Source of the DNA: Adiantum capillus-veneris
Taxonomy: Eukaryota > Streptophyta > Polypodiopsida > Polypodiales > Pteridaceae
DNA length: 64,000 bases
Assembly (NCBI GenBank): GCA_014529385.2
Contig: CM043966.1
Location: forward strand, 140,230,211 to 140,294,210
Reading direction: 5' to 3'
The stretch's first letter is position 1. Every line of letters starts with the position of its first letter. Shown piece after piece: positions 1 to 10,171 of this stretch. A model generated the notes under the pieces. It searched no databases, was not told the origin of the DNA, and saw nothing but the letters and a program-made list of their open reading frames with translations. Made by a program: the position numbers and the translations under genes.

Positions 1-1292
1 AATTGTAGAAGATACATCCATATGTTGTAATACATAGAATTCTTCCACTATTAAAATTACAAATGGTCGAGGCAGCAAATATGAGCGAAGCTTTGTTGTA
101 GCAAACATAAGAGCTAGCACCATTTGCTTAGTACTAGTGTAGCTCTTTTTTGGCCCATTCATCATTCTACTGGAGAAGTAGATAGGGCGCATAAAAGAAG
201 TGTAAGGGTTCTTTTGCATTAGCATTTCCCCAAGTGTGTCATTGCCCACACTAGGGTTGACATAAAATGGATCATCCCACTTTGGAGGAGCAATGGTAGG
301 GAGTGAGGCTAAAATTTATTTTATCTCATTGAACTGCTACTCATTATCTTCACTCCAAGTGAAGATCTCCTTGTGTGTAAGTAGTTGTAGAGGGTGTACC
401 ACTTGAGAGAGAAGATGGATGAATCTACTCAAGTACCTCACCTTTTGTAGAAAGGAGACAAACTGCTTTGTTGTGGTAGGAGAGAGCAAAGACACAAGTG
501 CTTGAATCTTGATAGGATCAGACTCAATGCATCTTGCTGAAACAACATGTCCCAAAAGAGTAACCTTGCTTTCTGCAATATGACACTTATCCACATTTTG
601 TCCACCCAAAGATTGTAGCCTAGCTCGACATTTATGTACTTTCTCCAAGTGCAATGAGCGTGAGCTATAGATACAAAAATCATCAATGAATACACAAATT
701 GACTTGCCAAAGAAAGGTTGAAACACATATGCAACAAATCTCTAAAAGGAAGCTGGGGCGTTAGTGAGACCAAAAGACATGACCCTATATTCAAAACATC
801 CCCATGGTGTGATGAAGTTGGTCTTCTTTTGATTTTCTTTGGCGATACTGATTTGGAAGTATCCGAAGTAGCCATCACACATAGTGTAGCACTCGAGTCT
901 TGCTACCTTATTGACAATTTCATCTTGGAAAGGAAGAGAAAAATGATCTCTCTTTGTAGCCACATTGAGAAGTTTGTAATCAACACCTACCCTCCACTTA
1001 CCATTCTTCTTTGGCGTGATCACCACCGGAGAGACCCACTCTGACTCTTTAGGATAGATGAAACCTGCTTCTAAGAGCCTCCTCACCTCTTTGAGTAGGC
1101 ATCTTGTTGGATTACTCCCAGTAGCCCGAGTTTTTGCACTAGAGGCTTACTGCCTTCTTTTAGCTTAATGTGGTGTTGGACCACTGTGATTCCCATGATT
1201 TTGTCATACTCATCAATGAACAATGTAGTAAAGTTTGTTAGCATTGAAACATAGTCTTTATGCTCTTTGTTATTCAACTCACTTGAAAGCAT
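1..1292 (-). pseudogene. E1 reverse transcriptase and first RNase H (broken)
   Basis: Three frames follow one another: 1083-1292 (linker into RT), 742-1086 (RT fingers and palm, with WVSPVVITPKKNGKWR and the SFGLTNAPASF block) and 337-726 (palm and thumb, with the catalytic FIDDF form of the YxDD box). From 336 to 1 the RNase H 'FYVNPSVG' and 'YTSTKQMVLALMFATTKLRSY' stretches can be read without a long open frame. The motifs identify Ty3/gypsy RT, which copies element RNA into DNA in cytoplasmic particles. The first RNase H has N where canonical elements have the catalytic Asp of TDAS. Frame breaks near 1085, 735 and 336 make it inactive. Confidence 0.85.
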
Positions 1293-1567
1293 ATTGGACC
1301 ACTATGATGCCCGTGATTTTGTCATACTCATCAATGAACAATGTAGTAAATTTTGTTAGCATTGAAACATAGTATTTATGCTCTTTGTCATTCGACTCAC
1401 TAGAAAAGAATATGATGAATCTTACTCTCCTCTACTAGAGGCTCTCCTTGGCTTGATGATGGTGTGTCCGATTGCTCCATCTTCTTTGGGTCTTTCAGAA
1501 TGACTCCCATCAATTTGATGTTGTTGTCGCTTTCCTCTGTTTGTGTAGACTCCTCCTCTAAAGTGGC

Positions 1568-2000
1568 TTAAGACTCGCTAGAAAACTCATCCTCAGAGGT
1601 CTCTAGATCCATGTTGCGTTGTCGGCCTGACTTCATGCCATAGAGAATTGGCTTACCTTTGGCATATTTCATTTGGATAGTATCTGTGTCCCACTCTTGC
1701 TTAGCCTTCATAGCCATAAGCCAAGGTCTTCCTAGAATGATTGGGTAGCCCTTCCACTTAGTTGGCATGATGAAGATATCTACATCCACCTTGATATCAA
1801 AATTTTTCACCCTAACTGCATTCACAATACCAACACATCGAACCTTAACATTATTTTCCATCTTGACTCGACATGGTGCTAACCTACTTACTTCTAGGCC
1901 AAGGCGATGCATTATTTTCTCATTCATCACACATATTTGTGCTCAACCATCAATGTAGATGCTGGAAATGCATTGTTGCTTGACATAGGCATCCATCACA
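1568..2000 (-). pseudogene. E1 retroviral-type aspartic protease (broken)
   Basis: The open part (1568-1930) carries the 'YPIILGRPWLMAM' block that follows the flap of gypsy proteases. Just upstream in the same frame the active-site stretch reads YIDG-stop-AQICV, so a TGA codon interrupts the catalytic loop (the paralogue at 7.3 kb reads YIDGRAQICV and E5 reads YVDGGAQICV). The enzyme would cut the Gag-Pol precursor. The stop inside the active site means this copy is dead. Confidence 0.8.
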
Positions 2001-2585
2001 GGTAGTATGTCATCTAAATTTCTTCTAGAGATAACCCCAACTATCTTTGACTTCGGTCATCTAGTGCTTTTCATCTTTGTCCAGCACCTTCTTACCTTGG
2101 GTCCAAGGTGAAGTAGTTGGGGCCAAGTAGTACTTGAGCCCTACACACAGACATATTGAACCAAATCATAGGGTTTACCACTTTCACCTAGAGAAAAATC
2201 CACCATGTCAATTCCTCATCAGGCTTGGATGGCCTTTTCTTAGACTCTCCTCTCGTCTTCATCTTCTTATCTCTTTGTACGGCTTCACCATGCCTATCAC
2301 ACTTTATTTCTAGGCATCCACCTCTTCTAGCTTCACCTTCCCTTTTATTGTTCCTTTGATACATTCTTCGACCTTCATCTTACCCTTACCTTCAAGACTT
2401 ATGCTGCTTACCGCCTGGTTATTGGTGGCTGCTGTCGGGAGATAGAGGTGGAATGTGTGCTTGAGGTGGAATGTGTACTTGAGGAGGGGGTGGTACTGGT
2501 GGTCTTAGAATTTTTACAAGTGGTGCAGCTTGTAGTGGCCTAGGGGTGGTCATGGTTGTTGTGGCCTTGCCCTTGGGGGTGAAAG

Positions 2586-3256
2586 CTAGTTTTTCCTAGG
2601 GCCTCCATTAAAATTTTTCCTTCTAGGATGTGGACAAAAATACATACCACGACCATAATCACCACAATTGTGGCAATAGTACTCTTGATTTGACCATCTT
2701 TGGACTCTTTTAGGTGCGTGCTCTTGTTGCACCAAATGCACAGAAAGGTTTTCCAATTGAGTAGTGATGCGAGATAGTAGGTCTTGTTGCTCCTCTCTCT
2801 CATCTAGAGATTGTGGTTGTTGAGTGGTTCTTGTAATCACTGAGCTACTCGAGATGTACTTGATTCCTCTGACTCCGTGCTCTTTGTCTGCATTTGTAGC
2901 TTCCTGTCTTTAAGGCATGTTATTTCCATAGCCAACTCATATGTTTTTGGAAACCTCCTCTTCACCTTTTCCTTAAGCGGCGACCATAGGCCTTCAATGA
3001 ACCGGTCCTTCTTGAGAAAGTCAAGAGCTCCTTCTCCCTCCCTCAGCAAGGCAACCCATCGCTCCCACAAGTCCACAAACTTAGACTCGTAGGTGGAAAA
3101 CTCTAGCAGACCTCCTTGCTTCAATCCTTTAAGTCTTTGCCATAGTTTCTCCGAAGTTGTGCCTCCTCCAAAACACCTTACAAAGGCAGCACTAAGAAAG
3201 TCCCAATTCTTTTTAGTGGCTTGGGGCAATGCATTGAACCGTGATTTGGCCTCCAC
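2586..3256 (-). pseudogene. E1 Gag with zinc knuckle (broken)
   Basis: Two frames, 2837-3256 and 2586-2840, encode the gag capsid-like segment (KLWQRLKGLKQGG, YESKFVDLWERWVALL, FLKKDRFIEGLWSPLKEKV) followed by a zinc knuckle. In this copy the knuckle reads CHNCGDYGRGMYFC, with Arg in place of the zinc-binding His. The second copy at 7.9-8.1 kb has the intact CCHC. Gag packs element RNA into particles. More gag-like sequence lies to about 3628 but without an open frame. Confidence 0.8.
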
Positions 3257-3639
3257 TTTAATGAGTAGAGGAAAGATTCAAAGTCATGAAGCATCATCAT
3301 CTTTTTTAGAGACCACACAAGCTATTTACAAGTCATTCAAAAAGTCAGTAATAGTGTCCTCCCCTATTTTGCCACTAAAAGTGGGGAAGGAGATTATTGC
3401 CAATATGAATACTCCGTGAACAAAAATCACACACCTTTTGAAAGTAACAATTTTTTTGTCTCTTTTTTTAGCTTGGAAAATACATTGCTTAAATCAAAAC
3501 ATAGACCAACACATCAAACATGATTTGGTGTTGTACTATGGGCAAAATGAAAGGTTGGCTAGATTCATTAATTTCACACAGGCGCTCCACACCAAACATG
3601 TCAGTAATGATTTGTTGGTAGTGCATTTATTATCATGAT

Positions 3640-4311
3640 ATCCCAACACAAATCTACACCTTATTATCCACAATCTAATCGCCAAGCCAAGAGTACCAAC
3701 AAAACTCTCATCTCTATGTTTACAGAGACAGCCGAGGCTCATCATACTGATTGGGATCTAAAGGTTACGTCAGCTGTATGGGCTTATCGTACTGCATATA
3801 AAGTAGCCATTAATTGCACACCTTTCAAGTTGGTTTAAGGCCAAGAAGCAGTTATGCTATGGGAGTTTTTCATTCCTAGTCTTCATGTGGCTACTCAAGA
3901 AGATTGGTATGGTAATCCCCTCGTTGAGTGTTTCTGTATTCTTGAGAGGTTAGATGAAGAAAGGCAATTGGCTGTCTACAACGCCCTTGTGGAGAAGGAT
4001 CGTAGGAAAAAATGGTTTGACCACCATTTAAAAAATAAGGATATCAAGGTTGGTGATAAAGTCCTTATGTATGGTGAACATAGCAAAAATAAGAAATTGA
4101 AATACGCTGGAGAGGGACCGTATCAAGAGTATGTGAGATTACTAGGCAAGGTACCATTCCTGTAGAGATTCTAGATGGAGTTGAAATTGTTGGTTTCCTT
4201 AATGGTAGAAAATTCAAAAGATATTATGACCCCCCTAAGCCAAGAAGAGTTACGTGCCATCCGTCAAAAGGAAGTAGCAAAGGCACAAGTTGAGTTGACA
4301 AAGATACAAGC
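3640..4311 (+). pseudogene. Integrase C-terminal fragment of a plus-strand gypsy element
   Basis: Frames 3635-3838 and 3854-4165, then a third frame to about 4311, together give the end of a gypsy integrase. First comes the end of the core around the glutamate region (TPYYPQSNRQAKSTNKTL, where the usual NGQxE is altered and the catalytic Glu is Lys), then SAVWAYRTAYK and TPFKLV. The C-terminal domain follows (GDKVLMYG, GPYQ) and the tail GTIPVEILDGVEIVGFLNG. It is in the opposite orientation to E1. No RT is attached, so it is a fragment brought in by rearrangement or a truncated element. Confidence 0.8.
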
Positions 4312-4319
4312 TAGTCGAG

Positions 4320-4640
4320 GCTCGCGAGTGCCCAGAATGTCTTAAGCACCAACGAGAGGCTAACCTTGGCATTACACAAGCATTTTTTGTAGATAATGAT
4401 GAGGATCCTTTGGATTCTAATTTTCCTCTATGCTATCCAATCGAATTGAATAGCCCATATGGAAAGTATTGTACAATGCATTACTAGACATAGACGCTAG
4501 ACATAATCTATTATCGTATGGCATGTGGTGTCAATTAGAGAAGCCGACCTTATCGAAAAGCACCATTCAAGTCAAGGGTATCAATAAAAAGATGACCAAA
4601 TTATTGTACAATGCATTCATTCATAACGATGTTTAAGTGT
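4320..4640 (+). pseudogene. Gag/protease remnant, first copy
   Basis: One frame reads CPECLKHQREANLG, which looks like half a zinc knuckle. A protease-like stretch follows from about 4480 (LDIDAR, then LLSYGMWCQL and STIQVKGINKK). About 100 bp of it recurs at 6200-6300, where the reading continues further. The order after an integrase end is odd for an intact element and suggests a junction between fragments. Confidence 0.5.
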
Positions 4641-6195
4641 GTGAAGCACTATGTTCTTGAGCAATAAGGAGGGGAGGTGCAGTGGGGGGTGGGCTATGGG
4701 GTACCAAACGCGTTTCGCTCCATTGAGGAGCTCATCAATGGTAGGGGAAAGGAGATAAAAGGGGAATCATGGGGGAGAGGGTGTTCTTTATATAAGAAGG
4801 AGGGAGGAGGGAGCCCGGGGGGTTCACTACGTGTAAAACTACCATATCACGTGCGTTCAAGACATGTTTGTAAAACCCCTTATTTGTGAATTTTGTTAAG
4901 AATAAGATGTGCCCTTTTCATTTAAAATCTCTGAGTTTTTTACAAATTTGAAAAAATAATTCCCTTTCGTATATATATTTCTGTAAGTTTCAAGAACTTT
5001 AAAAACCCTTCTGTTGAACTCATGTGATAAGTTACATTTTTATTAGGTGACCTACCCGGGGGAGGGGGGGGGGGGGGAAGGAAGGAAGTGTACTTTTTGA
5101 AGGGGTATATTTAGGGAGTGAGTCCCTTTAACTGAAGGAAATGAGTGGTGTAAAGTGTGGTGTAGAGTCTCCATAGATAAAAATAAGGGATGTTTTCATT
5201 GGTTGTTAGCCGAGTAGCGGTTCAAGTGAAGGCGGGGCCTGATAATATGGGAAAAATGGTGGGTGGGGGGGGGGTCGAACGCAATACAAGGGGGTGTATT
5301 CCTCTAGGGGGGTTAAATCCTAAAGGGGACTAAAATAGAAAATAAGGGGGGAATAGAGGGTAAGGAGGTTTCTCAAGCGTAACACGAAGGGTGGTGTTAC
5401 TAAAAACAGGTGATTTTAGGTCTTAAAAGAGTATATAATCCAAGACTGGGAGTGTAATGTACATGATTGGGTCTTAGGGGAGGGGGGGGGGGGGGGGGGG
5501 GGGGGGGGAGGTTGAGGAGCAAGGGAGAGTATTTTAATTCATAAAAAGATGTTACAAGAGTACCATTCAAAGGGACAAAAATTAGGAAAGTAAGCTCCAA
5601 AGAAGGGTGGGTATTTTTAGGATAGGAGGGGTCCTCGTCGTTGGTGAGGTTTATATGTGGGGGGAAAGAAGGAGGGGCTTTGAGAATCAACCTACAAAAT
5701 AAGCGGTAGTGGTTAGGGAGGGAATAAAGAGTATTTCAAAAAAAAAAATTTGAATCTTTTTTTTGGATTTGGTTAGAAGAGTACCTAAGTTATGGCCATT
5801 GGTCCAACATAGGTTAGGTTTGTCAAGATGAGAAAGGGTGGGAGAGAGATTGTAGGCTGTATGGATAGGTTTGCCTATTGTAAGGGTAGGATGAAGTTTT
5901 TGAGTTTTTGGTACAAAAGGGAGTTTGAGGATGTTAGGGAGAGGATTTTTTGAAGAAGGGGTTTTGGTTAAGAGAGAGGTACGTTCCTTATAAGTGATCA
6001 ATCCAAATACCTTAAGAAGGAAGTTTCTTGGGTAGCCTCTGCTGATGAGTCTTAGGAAGAAGAGGTTTCTCAAGCTAGTAAATCCGTCAGGATTACGTTC
6101 CCTGATGATATAGCGCCTAAGTTCTGTTTTGATAAAAGCTACTTTTTGGTGGAGAGGGTGCCAAGAGATCCAAGGTATATATTGGTATGAGTTGA
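4640..6195. other. G-rich gene-free block between duplicated protease fragments
   Basis: No supported gene. The plus strand is strongly G-rich, with a 14-G run at 5064-5077 and a 27-G run at 5482-5508. Open frames here (for example 5687-6202 on the minus strand) are low-complexity P/L-rich shadows without family features. The block is flanked by the two copies of the protease-like segment (4480-4620 and 6200-6300), so it may be an insertion or the product of a tandem duplication. Confidence 0.6.
5482..5508 (+). repeat. 27-nt poly-G run
   Basis: Uninterrupted G homopolymer, with a second run of 14 G at 5064-5077. Runs of this length are prone to slippage and to quadruplex formation, and also to sequencing error, so the exact length is uncertain. 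Confidence 0.9.
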
Positions 6196-6720
6196 GAGGC
6201 ATGATCTATTATCGTATGGCATGTGGTGTCAATTAAGGAATCCAACCTTATCTAAAAGAACCATTCAAGTCAAGGGTATCAATAAAAAGACAACCAAAGT
6301 TTTGGGGATCTTGAATGTTCCAGTTGACTATGCGAATGGGCTTGTGGTGCAAAACTTTTTGGTCTTGCCTAGTGGTACTATGGAAGGGAACATCAACCTC
6401 GGAAGAATGTGGATGTTGGTAGCCAAGTGTACCATTTATTGGGAGACTCGATGTGTTATAACACAACTGCCAACTCTGAGCCTTATCGCTTCAGAGACGA
6501 AACCCGAGCCACAAGTTATTATGACTATTCAAACACTTTTGACACTCCACACCCACAAGCGGTTCAAGCAAACTCCATTGATATTGCTAGCTCTAAGGCT
6601 TCAACCTCCATGGTTGATACTATAAATGTTGCTTCAAGGGTTTCCCAGCTTCTTTTGACACTTCATTCACTTTGCACAACATTGCCAAGATGGTACTAGA
6701 AACCTTGAGTTTCCCAGCTA
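6196..6720 (+). pseudogene. Aspartic-protease-like retroelement fragment, second copy
   Basis: Starts abruptly with LLSYGMWCQL and continues through GINKKTTKVLGILNVPV to NINLGRMWM, which resembles the LGRxW/F block near the end of gypsy proteases. The frame then shifts to 6409-6699, rich in S, T and D, like the linker after protease. The catalytic Asp region is missing at the left junction. It is a longer duplicate of 4480-4620. Confidence 0.55.
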
Positions 6721-7175
6721 TCTTTCAGGTGCTCCCATAAGCGCTTATCACTGGCAAATATGTCCAAAGAGCACTTCACTCAAAAGACAAAAAATAAAAT
6801 AAAGTAAAACTTCCTTGCAATTATTCATGCTTATCACTCTTATGTGTGTTATGCGTCAAGTTAGCTAGTTCTCCAAAAAAATCGACCCACATTACTAGCA
6901 TTGACTATTCTTGATGGACCATTTTTCAATTTGTGTCGGTAACTTTAGTACTTGGTTTAGCCTTGGATCATGATAGAACTTAACTTTGAGACACTCTAAT
7001 AGACTTTGACTTGGGTTAATGAATCACCATATGTACTACTTTATTGTTCTCCATTGGCAATTCATTTCTGTCACCTATTGCACTTCCTCACATGTTGCAG
7101 TTGCGTTTTTACCTCTTTTGTTCTTTCTTGTGCTATAGACTCTCGTCTATGGATCCGTACGATGTGAATGCTATG
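6720..7175. other. No recognisable feature
   Basis: AT-rich sequence between the plus-strand remnant and E2. No open frame with family features and no repeat noticed. The right border near 7175-7180 is a sharp junction where homology to E1 position about 1795 begins. Confidence 0.5.
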
Positions 7176-8990
7176 CTTCAAAATTTTTCACCCTAACTGC
7201 ATTCACAATACCAACACATCGAACCTTAACATTATTTGCCATCTTGGTTCGACATGGTGCCAGCTTACTTACTTGTAGGACAAGGCGATGCATTATTTGC
7301 TCACTCATCACACATATTTGTGCTCGACCATCAATGTAGATGTTCCAGATGCATTGCCCCTTGATGTAGGCATCCATCACAGGATGTAGTATGGCATCTA
7401 AATTTCTTCCAGAGATAACCCGAGCTATCTTTGACTTTTAGTGCTTGCCATGTTTTTCCATTACCTTCTTACCTTGGGTGCAAGGTGAAGCAGTTGGGGT
7501 CAAGTAGTCTTTGGGCCCTGCACAGAGACATCTTGAACCAAATCATAGGGTTTACCACTTTCACCTAGAGGAGAATCCACAATGTCAATTCCTCGACAGG
7601 CTTGGATGGCCTTTTCTTAGACTCTCCTTTGGTCTTCATCTTCTCATCTCTTTGTAAGGCTTCATCATGCCTAGCACACTTTATTTCCATGGCATCCACC
7701 TCTTCTAGCTTCGCCTTCCCTTTTGTTGTTCCTTTGATACATTCTTCCACCTTCATCTTACCCTTACCTTCAAGACTTATGATGCTTACCGCCTGGTTGT
7801 TGGTGACTGGTGCCGGGAGATAGAGGTGCAATGTGTGCTTGAAGAGGGGGTGGTACTGGTGGTCTTAGAATTTTCATAGGTGGTGCAACTTGTAGTGGAC
7901 TGGGGGTGGTCGTGGTTGTTGTGACCTTGCCCTTGGGGGTGAAAGCTGGTTTTTCCTAGGACCTCCATTATAATTTTGCCTTCTAGGATGTGGACAAAAA
8001 TACAGACCGTGACCATACTCACCACAATTGTGGCAATAGTACTCGTGATTCGACCGTCTTTGGACTCTTTCAGGTGCATGCTCTTGTTGCACCAAATGCA
8101 GAGAAAGGTTTTTGAATTGACTAGTGATGCGAGACAGTAGGTCTTGTTGCTCCTCTCTCTCATCTAGAGATTATGGTTGGTGAGCGGTTGTTGTAATCAC
8201 TGAGCTACTCAAGATGTACTTGATTCCTCTGACTCGGTGCTCTTTGTCTGCATTTGCAATTTCTTGTCTTTAAGACATGTTATGTCCACAACCAACTCAT
8301 ATGTTTTTGGAAACCTCCCCTTCACGTTTTCCTTGAGCGGCAACCATATCCTTCAATGAACCGGTCCTTCTTGAGAAAGTCAAGACCTCCTTCTCCCTCC
8401 TCCAGTGAGGCAACCCATCGCTCCCACAAGTCCACAAACTTAGATGTGTAGGTGTCAATCTCTAGCCGACCTCCTTGCTTCAATCCTTTAAGTCTTTGCC
8501 ATAGTTTCTCCGAAGTTGTGCCTCCTCCAAAACGCGTTACAAAGGCAGCCCTAAGCAAGTCCCAATTTTGTTAAGTGGCTTGCAGGAATGCATTGAACCA
8601 TGATTTGGCCTGCACTTTAATTACTAGAGGAAAGATTCAAAGTCATGAATCATCATCATCTTTGTTAGAGACCACACAAGCTATTTCCAAGTCATTCAAA
8701 AAGTCAGTAATAGTGTCCTCCCCTATCTTGCCACTAAACGTGGGGAAGGAGATTATTGCCAATATGAACACTCCATGAACAAAAACACACACCTTTTGAA
8801 AGAAACAAATTTTTTCTCTTTTTTTTTATCTTGGAAAATACATGGCTTAAATCAAAACATAGACCAACACATCAAAGGTGATTTGGCATTGTACTGTGGG
8901 CAAAATGAAAGGTTGGCTAGATTCATTAATTTCACGCAGGCGCTCCACACCAAACATGTCAGTAATGATTTATTGGTAGTGAATCTTACG
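7176..8990 (-). pseudogene. E2 gag and protease start (broken)
   Basis: Frames 8322-8558 (FGGGTTSEKLWQRLKGLKQG and YTSKFVDLWERWVASL), 7874-8095 and 7786-8163 (zinc knuckle), 7565-7831 (linker) and 7171-7380 (protease start with YIDGRAQICV) follow the order of E1. The zinc knuckle CHNCGEYGHGLYFC is intact, unlike E1. Protease stops after VRVKNFEA at the left junction. Multiple frameshifts and stops make the copy non-coding. Confidence 0.8.
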
Positions 8991-9076
8991 GTCGATTAAG
9001 ATTCAAATTGTCTATATTCGTTATGGATCATAGGGTCGGCCCTCATTCAACGGTTGATTAGGTTGATTTATTGGAG

Positions 9077-10103
9077 TCAAAAGGAAAAAGGTATGTTCTC
9101 CACACATGTTTCCAAGTTGTATTTGAGAGAGAGAAGGTTTTTGTACTCTTGGCCACCCTTGTGCAACCACAAGAAAAGGAGGTCACTTTCTTGAAGGCGT
9201 AGAGTTGCTTCCCTTGCAATTTCTTGAGAAACCTTGAACTTACCCTCTTCTATCTTTAGAACCTGGGCTTGACTTAAGTATCCCACTCGGTAAACATACC
9301 AAGGAGAAATTATGTAGGTTGTGAGATTTACCACTTTCACAAGACCCATCCTCACAACGATGTAGCAAGCGGAGAAATTGTCATCGTAGCCATAGTTAAA
9401 AAGAAACTTCCCTTGAATGTGGACAGTGGTGCCTTCTTGCCAAGAAAAGTTGGTGTCAAAGATTTTCTGGATCACCAAGCTAGCCAACTTATTCGGAGGC
9501 GCTTAAGTATCCATGCTGCTTGAGCTAGCTCCTTGTTCATTAAAAGGTGAGGAGAGGGAACCGCTTTGAGAGTTAGTGCTTACCCCTCTTTGTTGAAGAC
9601 GCAGTGATCGACGAAGTGGTGATTCCCTTGTCTCTATTAATGCAAGAGAAAAAGTGTAACTCGATACTCAAAGAAGCTTCTTTAGGTCATGCAAACTTGT
9701 CCTTGGTGTAGGTCGAGGAGTTGGTGTTGGTGGGTCCTCAAATGGAGGGAATGGCACAGTTGGTTGCAACCCTGCCGAAGTGTAGGTGTTGAAAGTGTTG
9801 GTGAGAGGATTACAAAAAATGAATATTCCTGCTTCACTTGGGTCTACACTCATCACGTGAATGGAGAGGTTGGCAGTAGTGTGAGCATGATACCTCTTGC
9901 ACCTTCCTTCTAGGCTTGAGAGGACGACAAGAGATGTACACGGTTTGGGTGGGAAAAGAGGGTCTTACTACTTCTTCTATGTTGATGACGGAGACGCCTG
10001 ACAAGATAGTTTCAATTTGTATTTTGAGTTGATCAAGACGTGCTTGAAGCTCCTCTTCCTCTGTGGTCCAAGTTGCAAACTCACAATGCCATCCGTTCAT
10101 CAT
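9077..10103 (-). pseudogene. E2 N-terminal gag region (three overlapping frames)
   Basis: The likely start is the ATG at 10103, 38 bp downstream of the primer-site motif on the minus strand. The frame 10103-9834 opens with a short acidic helix (EEEELQARLDQLKIQI) that could be a coiled coil. It is followed by 9856-9668 (Pro/Thr-rich) and 9487-9077 (136 aa, no family recognised). The frames overlap or follow each other with shifts, so one decayed gag N-terminus is the simplest reading. The 10103 frame is copied almost unchanged at 15295-15026. Assignment to gag rests on position only. Confidence 0.5.
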
Positions 10104-10146
10104 TCACCCTTAGCATATCAGATGCAAAAATGAAGGTTACATAGAG

Positions 10147-10165
10147 TTCCTCAGTGGAGGCACCA
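10147..10165 (-). other. Primer-binding-site-like motif of E2
   Basis: On the minus strand it begins TGGTGCCTCCACTGAGGAA, 6 nt after the presumed LTR end (CA at 10172). Related motifs lie in the same place in the duplicate (15339-15357), E3 (28544-28562) and E5 (61518-61536), which supports a primer site. I cannot name the tRNA. Confidence 0.55.
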
Positions 10166-10171
10166 AAGAAA

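Larger units (their letters stand above)
1..3628 (-). mobile_element. E1: decayed Tat-like Ty3/gypsy element, 5' part
   Basis: Reading right to left there are gag, zinc knuckle, aspartic protease, reverse transcriptase and the first RNase H, which runs off the left window edge. All frames are broken by stops and shifts. The order gag-PR-RT-RNH and the wording of the RT and RNase H match E3 and E5 in this window, which carry the second RNase H typical of the Tat lineage, so E1 is placed there by inference. Homology to E2 (from 7176) stops near 3628, where a plus-strand integrase fragment begins. This is either the edge of a rearrangement or of another insertion. No LTR belonging to E1 is seen inside the window. 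Confidence 0.85.

Noticed and set aside
5687-6202. 171-aa minus-strand frame
   Set aside because: Low-complexity antisense reading of G/A-rich DNA; no motif, and a duplicated retroelement segment begins at its edge.
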